DNA of 64,000 nt from Coenobita brevimanus (lineage: Eukaryota; Arthropoda; Malacostraca; Decapoda; Coenobitidae): positions 24,883,297-24,947,296 of the forward strand of contig CM064732.1 in NCBI GenBank assembly GCA_032717465.1, written 5' to 3'. Positions 56,130 to 64,000 of the stretch are shown here, one piece after another (within the stretch, counting starts at the first letter, position 1; every line of letters starts with the position of its first letter). The translations under genes were made by a program, and so were the position numbers. Below the pieces are notes generated by a model. It was not told the DNA's origin. It worked only from the letters and a program-made list of their open reading frames with translations, and did not search any database.

Positions 56130-57310
56130 TCTGTCGTGGTATAGTGGTCATTCTATCTTTTGAAAGTTGCGACGTTATACTCCTTTACTTTGTCTTCTTT
56201 TGTCGATTTCTTGTCATATTTCGTCCGTCACTGAACCACTTGACTACAATTATCCCAGTTATATTACATTCTACAGGTGCCATTTCAAGACGATTTTATT
56301 TATTTTATTTGAAATTTTTCAAAACTGACCTGTTATACAGTATATACCAATAATTATTATCTACTAGAGTTCCAAGTTGAGTGAATTCTTGTGGTTTCAT
56401 CAGTAAGAGATTTATGACAACCTTGTGCTGGAGAAATTAATGCGATGTTCTCAGCGCAGGCAAACGTTCGTGCATCAATACGTTCGTGAGCTTTGCTGAC
56501 ATATATTAAACTTATGACTTTTTTATGTTCATCGTTTTATTTACTCCTGAGCATCCGTTCTTTCTACAGCCGAATGCGAGTTTAATATTTTTGCTATCAC
56601 ATGATAATTATACTGAGATTCAGAGGATATCTCTCGTTGTGAAGGAATCAGTGAAAGGTATATGAAACCTCTCCTCTTCCAGAAGTCTACTAGATAAAAA
56701 TCATCTGGAAATAGCATGGTTTATTTTTTTTTTACTGCGTCATTAGACTGAAGGATTGAAAAATTCTTGATTAATTGCTGTACCTTAGTAACTACTGGGT
56801 GTTAACTGTGCTGCATCATCGGGTATTGATCACTGTATCACTGGATAGTTTTCATTTTGCTATAACCCTTTCGGTCATATGACAGTAACACTCATAAATA
56901 TCTTGATGGAGTAATGCTTTCATGTTGTTATGACTTGTTCGCACCTCTGTAGACTAATCCAACGTTAGCTAGAATATGATATTGTATTAGAGTTATTCTG
57001 TCATGAGATAATGTGGCAACAATACCTCTCTCAGCCTTCTATACTGGCTCGCAGTTGAAAAAAAAAAATGGTGTTAGCCAAATGAAAGTACTAGAGTTAT
57101 CCCAACCATGTGAGGATTGTTGATCATTCTCTCAGAGGGCAATAAATATCTCCATGATTTAGCAGTCTCAGCACCATAGCGTACTTTGTCATTCTGTATT
57201 ATATTCTTCTCCACGACGATAAAACTTCATCACATCATTACATTAAGGCAAGAATGACCAGTCATTCTTTCATGGGTGGCACTCCCTTAGATTTAATCCT
57301 ATTCATTTGA
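56128..57310. other. No recognisable feature
   Basis: About 1.2 kb of mixed sequence without a coding motif, inverted repeat or array. Confidence 0.45.
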
Positions 57311-57317
57311 AAGTCCC

Positions 57318-57600
57318 CCCCCCCCGCCTTTTTTTTTTTTTTTTTTTAACAGAAGATGAACAGAGGAAGGAAAAACAAATGACGAAAAAAATGATCCATA
57401 TACCAGATTCCAAGGGTCCTCCATTTACTAAAAAAATATGTAACAACTGGACTTGAACAGCAGTAGATTGAATTTTGGGGGGAAACCACTCTGGGAAAGC
57501 GAGTTCCTTAGGAAAATTAGTCACAAAACTGTTGAATTTATGGTTTATCATCCAACGTAGTAAAAGGTTTTCTGGATCACAGAACACCAGCTACTGATAG
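57318..57600 (-). mobile_element. JKY-2 copy 2: 3' end with poly(A)
   Basis: Minus strand carries the same 3' sequence as 53652-53900: LRWMINHKF..., the Asn/Gln-rich end, GTTCATCTTCTGTT and poly(A) (T run 57330-57349 on plus, preceded by a C9 run). Only ~270 bp remain. Confidence 0.7.
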
Positions 57601-57639
57601 CTCAGTGTAGTATCGCCTGAGAAAGACGTTGGCGTAGTG

Positions 57640-58080
57640 AAGAGATTTTAAAAAATGTCATCGTATTAGCAGCATTACAAAAGGAGATAAGGTAGTGAAG
57701 GAATAAAAAAAAAGACGCCATAGTGGTGAAGGGGTAACAAAGACATCATTGCAGTGAAGGGGATAAAAAGAAGTCATGGTAGTTATGGGATTAAAAAGAC
57801 GTGAGGATAATTAAATGCTTCTTAAAAAGACGTCAGGGTGGTGTAGGAGTTAAAAAGACGTCATGAGAGTGATGGGTTATAAAGACACCAGGGTAATGAA
57901 AGGGTTAGAAAAGAAGTCAGGGAAAGGAAGTTAAAAAGACGTCAGGGTAATGAAGGGTTTAACAACATGCAATGGGAAAGAAGGGATTAAATTGATGTCA
58001 GGAAATTGATGGGGTTAAAAAGACATTATTGCGGTAAAGTGGATGCAGTGGCGTCATAGTAGAGAAGGGTATAATTTCGA
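57640..58080 (+). repeat. ~30-bp minisatellite with recurring AAAAAGACGTCA
   Basis: Around a dozen imperfect units of the form GTTAAAAAGACGTCAGGGTA followed by ATGAAGGG. GACGTCA or one-base variants (GACGCCA, GACATCA, GAAGTCA) recur in most units. No open frame is preserved. Confidence 0.82.
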
Positions 58081-58139
58081 TGGCCTTAATTTCGAGGAGG
58101 ATGAGGAAATTTCTTTTGACACTTCCTCGGATTGGCAAC

Positions 58140-58211
58140 TAGGTCACTAGATCAACGACTTGGAGGGAGGGAGGGAGAAGTAATGCAGGATATAGATAAA
58201 GAGATGGAAAT

Positions 58212-58266
<55 letters not shown>

Positions 58267-58586
58267 CGATGACTAGAAAAGGAGGTCAATTAATGGGATG
58301 AAAGGAAGGGGTAGTACAGAACATGAAAGATGAGAAAAAGGAGGAGGATAAGATGGAGGAAGGAAAACAAGACGATAAGGAAGATGGGGGATAAAAAGTA
58401 AGTGGAAAGGAGGGAAAGTTATGGATGGTTGAGATGAAGAAAGAAAGAAGTAAAATGAAGGAATGAAGAAGGAAGGAAGGAAGAAAGCAAGCAAGGAAGG
58501 AAGGATGGATGGCTGGATAGAAGGAAGGAAGAAAGAGAAAGACAAAAGGTGGACAAAGGGAGGGTATGGGATAGCTGGACTGTCAT

Positions 58587-58635
<49 letters not shown>

Positions 58636-58650
58636 CAGACAGGCAGACAG
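58140..58650. other. Purine-rich tract with two long (GA)n arrays
   Basis: (GA)n at ~58218-58262 and ~58589-58633 within A/G-rich sequence including GGAAGGAAGGAA repeats (58470-58530). Confidence 0.88.
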
Positions 58651-58739
58651 AAAGGAAGGAGCAAGAGTTTCTAAGCAGATGAGGAAGACAAAGATGGGAA
58701 GAGTAAAGGGATAAGATCAAACGCCACGTTCAGTCTTCA

Positions 58740-59066
58740 GTCTCTGTCTGTCTGTCTGTCTGTCTTGTCAACACCTCCCCCCCCCACACACACACAGTGA
58801 CGTTATTGAATCTGGCTCAGTTGGGAGTTGAACCCGGAGCCCGCCAGTCCCACCACCACAGGACTCGGCCTACCATCACACCCCTTCCTCCATCCACTGT
58901 TCCTCTTGCGTGTCTCCTGCAGTCTCTCTTTATCTGTTCTCGCTTTTCACTTCTTTTACTTTCTCCCCCTTTTTCTCTCTCTGTCCCTCTCCTTCTTTGT
59001 CCCTCTCTTTGTCATGCATGGTCTCACCTCTCTCATTCTCTTTGTATATATATATATATATATATA
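58740..59066. other. Pyrimidine-rich stretch with (TCTG)n and (TA)n
   Basis: (TCTG)n at ~58743-58765, a C run plus (CA)n at ~58777-58797, then C/T-rich sequence and (TA)n at ~59045-59066. Frames here are low complexity. Confidence 0.7.
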
Positions 59067-59067
59067 T

Positions 59068-59627
<560 letters not shown>

Positions 59628-59639
59628 GGCTATGTATAT

Positions 59640-60120
59640 CTCTGTCTTCTCGTACCTTAACCCTCCTCATCCTCCCCTTTCCTCTTGCTCTCTCCCTCAT
59701 GCTTCTATCCCCCTCCTTCCCTTTCTTATTTCTTTTCTCACTTTCTAATTCCACGTCTCTTCCTCCTACCCTCTCTCCCCAGATTTATGCAGTTCCCTCT
59801 CTCTGTCCTGAATTCTGTACATCTTTCTCCCTCCCTCTCTCTTTCCCTCTTCAATTCTATACGTCTTACTCCGTCCGTCCTTCCCTCCCTCACTAATTCT
59901 GTACTTGTTCCTCCTCTCTCTCTCCCCAGTTTTAAACTTTTTCCTCCATCCATGCCTTCCTTCCTGCACCTCTCATTCTTTCCATCTTTCCTTTTCTTAT
60001 TCTATGTTTTTTTTTTCCTCCCTCCATCCATCACTTCCATCCTACTTCTTTCCTTGTCTCTCTCTCCATTTTCTATTCTTCAGGCCTCCTGCCCCCCTCC
60101 CTTTCTCCCCCTTGTGTTTC
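59640..60120. other. Pyrimidine-rich tract
   Basis: C/T-rich plus strand with poly(T) near 60008. The 155-codon plus frame is Ser/Leu/Phe/Pro low complexity. Loosely repeated AATTCTGTAC... and ...CCCTCCCTC phrases suggest local duplication. Confidence 0.7.
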
Positions 60121-60850
60121 GATACTTTCCTCAGGTGGTGAAAATAACATAGTATGAGTGATCTCGATCTCCTGGTAAGTCCGTTACGGTCCTGGCAATT
60201 ACAATGATGGGCGTCAGTATCGGTGTTCGCAGTCGGTATGGTGGTAGTCGGTGTTCATTATCTTATCGAGTACTAGGCAGTTGGTAGTGAGTATTGTGAA
60301 AGGTGGGGTGTTCGGTATGAGGGAATCAGTAGTATTCAATATATGGGAGTGTGTGGTATATGATACTTGGAGGTTAGTATTGTGAAAGTGGAAGTGTCAT
60401 GATTTTGGGAATTAAATACTACTCTGTATTTAGGAACTGATTAGTGTTAGGAGGTTAATACAGTAATGTGAGTGTGAGGACACCTAAGTCTGTCAACAAA
60501 CAATCATATTCCCCAGCTCTTTCAAAAACCCAGCAAGATAATGTCTTCATTAATTTCCTTTTCTACATTCAAACTCCTTTCTTTTTTTTTTTTTTAATTA
60601 ATAGCGATTTTTCGAACGTGGTGGTTGTATCACGTATTATATAGCCCTTTCACTATCATGGGCCCATCCTATGATGGACGTATTCGTCCGGCAGCAGTAA
60701 GAGTTAAAATATATATCCTCGCACGGAGACAGTTAATGAAAGAGTTAACCAGTATTACCATTCCTTGAAGGAACCCAAGTGACTAACACTGCAACGGTTT
60801 CCCTGCATTACTCCGTGCTCTGCGGCCTCCAATTTCACCCTTTACTTATC
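60121..60850. other. No recognisable gene
   Basis: Includes GTATTGTGAAAG twice (~60291, ~60377). No coding motif. Confidence 0.4.
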
Positions 60851-61480
60851 TTTTTTTTTTTCTTCTCCCTCTCCTCCTTCACCCATCCCATCACCCTATC
60901 TTCTTGTTCTCCTCCCTCCCTTTCTACCCCTTATCCCTCCTCCCTCCTCCCGCCTTCCTTCTCCCGTCTTTCCTTCATACATTCCTTCCACCTCCTCCAA
61001 CACTTTCCTTCCTGTTCTTCAGCCTGGCCCTTTCCTTCCTCGTCCCTCTTTTCTTTCCCTGTCCATTCTTCCGACACTTTTCTTTCCTTCTTTTTTTAAT
61101 TGCCATTTTCTTTTATTTCCCCTTCTCTTCCATCATGCTAGCTCTTTAAGTCAATCCTTCTCCATTTCCTTTCTCCCCTCACCATTCCTCTGCCTTATTA
61201 ACCAGGAGAATTGGATTCAGCCCAGATTAAGTCCTCTGTCGCTCTGTCTTTCATTTTCTTCCCTGTTAGCCTCCCCTTTCCTACCCCTTCCACCCTACTA
61301 CTTCCCTACACCGGTCAAAGGAAGGGGCACTCTACCCCTCCTCCCCCTCCACTTTACTGGCTGTTGCTTACTTCCTTCATTTTGTTGTCTTGGCTTTTCA
61401 GAGATCACTGAGGAGCATTCGTTTTCTTTTTCCTTCCAGGCTTTCAATAGTTTCTGGCTCTCTAACGTAGTGTCAAACGT
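60851..61480. other. Pyrimidine-rich stretch
   Basis: C/T-rich sequence; frames are Ser/Leu/Phe/Pro low complexity. Confidence 0.65.
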
Positions 61481-61487
61481 AAAATGC

Positions 61488-61489
<2 letters not shown>

Positions 61490-61534
<45 letters not shown>
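61490..61534. repeat. (TG)n microsatellite
   Basis: About 22 TG units. Confidence 0.96.
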
Positions 61535-61536
<2 letters not shown>

Positions 61537-61765
61537 GAGTGCATTATTTTCTGCCTTTCGGTGTAGCTAAACTTCTGTGCTACTCATACTTGTATATTTT
61601 TGTTCTCCGTGATGTGTTGACATGTCTTGCATGTACATAGCTGGCAAACTCAGATACAGTCTTCCTCAGTGTTTTTCTATTGCATATGATCTCCAAATAT
61701 TTAAACACACTGTACCCCGTCATCTTAAAATTTAGCTTTCTTTTATTCAACATATCAGGAGTAGA

Positions 61766-63582
61766 CTGTAGCACCAGTCGAGCAGGGCGGTACTCCCAAG
61801 GTAGATGGAAAGCTGATAACAGGGAGAGCTGGAGCTCCCGTTTCGTCAGCCCTCGGGGCTAGTCCTGACCATACCCCTTTTCTGAACCTTTTCAGTATTT
61901 CAGGAACATATAGAGTAGGCCAGCATGCTCGCCCAAATAAGTTCCTCTAACTGTCAACACCAAACTACTGTACATGCAAATTACACGCTATGCTTCGTAT
62001 TAGAAATTAAAACAAAAATGGCAACATTATTCAACAAGCCTCAGGGGAGGGGACCATCAAAGCCCCCACCATCCGCCCCTCTCCCGGTGGCTACCAAGCG
62101 AAATGCCTGGAACAACTGTCCGGCTCATTTCTTCATTTCTGCAACATTCGCGACCTATCCTCTAACTTTCTTTTGAGCACAACCTCTCCTTCTTTGAACC
62201 TCACTTTCTCTTCCTTACTGAGCCACAGCTGTCTGAGGCGACTGACAGCAAACCCTTCTCTGTATCCTTCTACTTTCTCTATACTCATTTCAAAGCTGAA
62301 GATTGCTGCTGTGTATATGTACGTAACAACATACCTTGGTCTCGTGTTCCTGAACTTGAATCTTCTGAATTCTCTACTCTCTGGCCTCGGCTATCCTGTC
62401 ATTCTCTGACTAAATACATCAGACATCAGTGCTGTTTACTTATCCCCCAATTCTACTATGGAAAATTCATCGACTATCATGCTTTTAAGATGGAACACAT
62501 CATATAAATTTCTACTTTCCCTGAAATCTCCATTCTAGGAGATTTCAATGTTCATCACCAACTTTGGCCTTTCTCTCCTTTCACTGATACACCTGGTGAG
62601 CAAGTCTACATCTTTTCTATCCTTAATGACCTAGAGCAGCTTTTACAGCACCCTACCAGTATCCCTATCACGTTGGAGAGAGTTCCAACATACTTGACCT
62701 CTTCCTCACAACTAATCCTTCTGCTTATGCTGTTAATCTTTCCTTTCCATTGGGCTCCTCTGATAAAAACCTTATCACCTTAACCTGTCCTATCACTCCA
62801 GTAAGGCCTGTGGACCCTACCAACAAGCAATGGTTGTGCCACTTTGGTGCATCTGACTGGGAGGCCCTCAGGCAGTACTCTTTTTGTATTTCGCCTGGAA
62901 TGATTATTACTTTCATGGCCGAGAGCCATCTGAGTCTGCCTTGGGCATTACAATGGTTATTCAGTCGGGTGTGGAAGCTTACATTCCCTTCTCATATCCT
63001 GTGACTAATGCAATAAAACATTCGTTTAACGACGGTTGTTCTAATGCTGCCTACAACAAAGAGAGGGCCTACAAAAAGGTATCAGAGCTAACCCACTCCT
63101 GAATCTGATTTGTTTTGTTTTTTCGCCCGGAATCGTGCTAAGTCTGTTTTCCGCTCTGCTAAAAATGTTTTCATTCATATTAAAAACTGAACTCTCCAGA
63201 TCATATTCTTACCACTCTTTCTGGCACCTTGTCAAAAAGCTTTCTATCAACTTCATCTCATCATCCTTCCCTCCTTGTTTCCACTCTGATGGCTCTGTAG
63301 CTATTGCTTCTACTGATAAAGCAGAATTATTCACTCAGACTTTCTCCTCCAGTTCCACCTTAGACGATTCCAGTGCTGTTCCTCCATCACTTCCCCCCTC
63401 GGGCTTTATCATCGCTGACATTAAAATTTCTTTAGCTGTTGTATTTTCTGCCATCACTGTTCTCAGTACTAACAAGGCTTATGGGCCTGATGAGGTCCGT
63501 CCAGTTGTCCTCAAGATCTGTGCTTCTTTGTTTATACCCTGCCTAGTTAAACTCTTTTGTCTTTGTACTTCGATTTGTTGTT
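61766..63582 (+). mobile_element. JKY-1 copy B4, 5' half, cut off by RTE-B2
   Basis: Starts CTGTAGCACCAGTCGAGCAG, the same first shared base as copy B2 (38853). Decayed endonuclease sequence includes SILGDFNVHH (GDFN, ~62525-62555), then SSDKNLITLTCPITPVRPVD (from ~62756), WHLVKKL-type linker, STDKAELFTQTFSSSSTLDD (63300-63370) and NKAYGPDEVRPVVLK (~63470). It ends abruptly in TGTACTTCGATTTGT at ~63582, where RTE-B sequence begins. Many frameshifts and stops. Confidence 0.85.
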
Positions 63583-64000
63583 TAAGAGTGCTGTGGTGGG
63601 GCATGCAGAAGAGGTGTGTGGTGTGAGACGTGTGGGTGCTGGTGTAAGAAAAGGAAATGAATGGTGGTGCGAGGAAGTAAGTATGGCTGTGGCTGAGAAA
63701 GACGTGCATATGAAGTGTGGCTGCAGAGGAAGGATGAGATGTCATATGAAAGGTATAAGGAAAAGAGGAATAGGGCGAGAAGGGCTGTGCGTGATGCTAA
63801 AGTGGCAGCAGATGAGAGGTGGGGTAGGTGGCTGACAGAGAATTTTCAACAGAATAAGAAAATGTTTTAGAAGGAGGTGAAAAGGGTGCGAAAGGGAGAG
63901 TCTGGGAAGGAAGAATGAGTAAAAGCAGAGGATGGAAGGATGTTAACTGAGATGGATGCAGTAAGGAAGAGATGGGCAGAGTATTTTGAAAGATTGTTAA
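63583..64000 (+). mobile_element. RTE-B copy 2, 5'-truncated, runs off the window
   Basis: From TTTAAGAGTGCTGTGGTGGG it matches 4296 onward of the RTE-B copy at 3136-6652, covering the linker between endonuclease and RT (KSAVVGHAEEVCGVRRVG, EWWCEEVSMAV). A 2-bp deletion near 63700 shifts the frame. It keeps CAA where the first copy has its TAA at 4563, but has TAG at ~63869 for TGG and TGA at ~63916 for CGA. The rest lies beyond 64000. Confidence 0.88.

Overview
The window looks like intergenic DNA from a large, repeat-rich animal genome, most plausibly a decapod crustacean. That assignment is inference: it rests on the co-occurrence of RTE, Jockey/CR1-type and Penelope-like retroelements, piggyBac elements and very dense dinucleotide microsatellites. 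I find no convincing host protein-coding gene, tRNA, rRNA or CRISPR array. Nearly all recognisable coding sequence is broken transposable-element protein, and many long open frames are only low-complexity DNA read through.

Family names used here are local labels. RTE-A, RTE-B and RTE-C are RTE-clade non-LTR retrotransposons. JKY-1, JKY-2 and JKY-3 are Jockey/CR1-group elements. CR1-1 is a CR1/L2-like element, PLE-1 a Penelope-like element, and PB-1, PB-2 and PB-3 are piggyBac-type elements.

Layout. 0-2.7 kb: an RTE-A 3' scrap, then PB-1 (minus), a decayed piggyBac transposase. 2.7-7.6 kb: PLE-1 (minus), split by a nearly complete RTE-B (plus, 976 codons, only four stops). 7.7-9.1 kb: RTE-A copy ending in a (TA)n tail. 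9.1-12.7 kb: purine-rich and pyrimidine-rich tracts, a 607-bp tandem duplication and microsatellites. 12.7-14.6 kb: JKY-1 copy (minus). 15-20.7 kb: AT-rich DNA with a 53-bp-period array, an 8-bp array and a pair of ~300-bp direct repeats. 21-22 kb: CR1-1 (minus). 22-29.8 kb: an unassigned frame with a G-quadruplex-type tract, simple repeats, purine tracts and an RTE-A copy (minus). 29.8-32.8 kb: an RTE-A copy (plus) split by a solo LTR with a 5-bp target duplication. 32.8-38.9 kb: a near full-length JKY-1 (minus) split by PB-2, a piggyBac with matching inverted termini at a TTAA site. 39.3-40.0 kb: PB-3, a 759-bp piggyBac-like deletion derivative between TTAA sites. 40-48 kb: a short repeat, a large minisatellite, JKY-3 and RTE-C scraps, and a 1.4-kb purine tract. 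48-51.7 kb: RTE-A scraps around a JKY-1 copy (plus), itself split by an RTE-A insertion with a 9-bp target duplication. 53-59.6 kb: three JKY-2 3' ends, a GACGTCA minisatellite and long (GA)n/(TA)n arrays. 61.8-64 kb: a JKY-1 5' half interrupted by a 5'-truncated RTE-B that runs off the window.

The main biological content is a stratigraphy of nested insertions: PB-1 and RTE-B into PLE-1, solo LTR into RTE-A, PB-2 into JKY-1, RTE-A into JKY-1, and RTE-B into JKY-1. I did not find a new multi-gene system. The items most worth following are the two piggyBac-type elements with readable ends, the solo LTR, and the RTE 3' ends that coincide with microsatellites.
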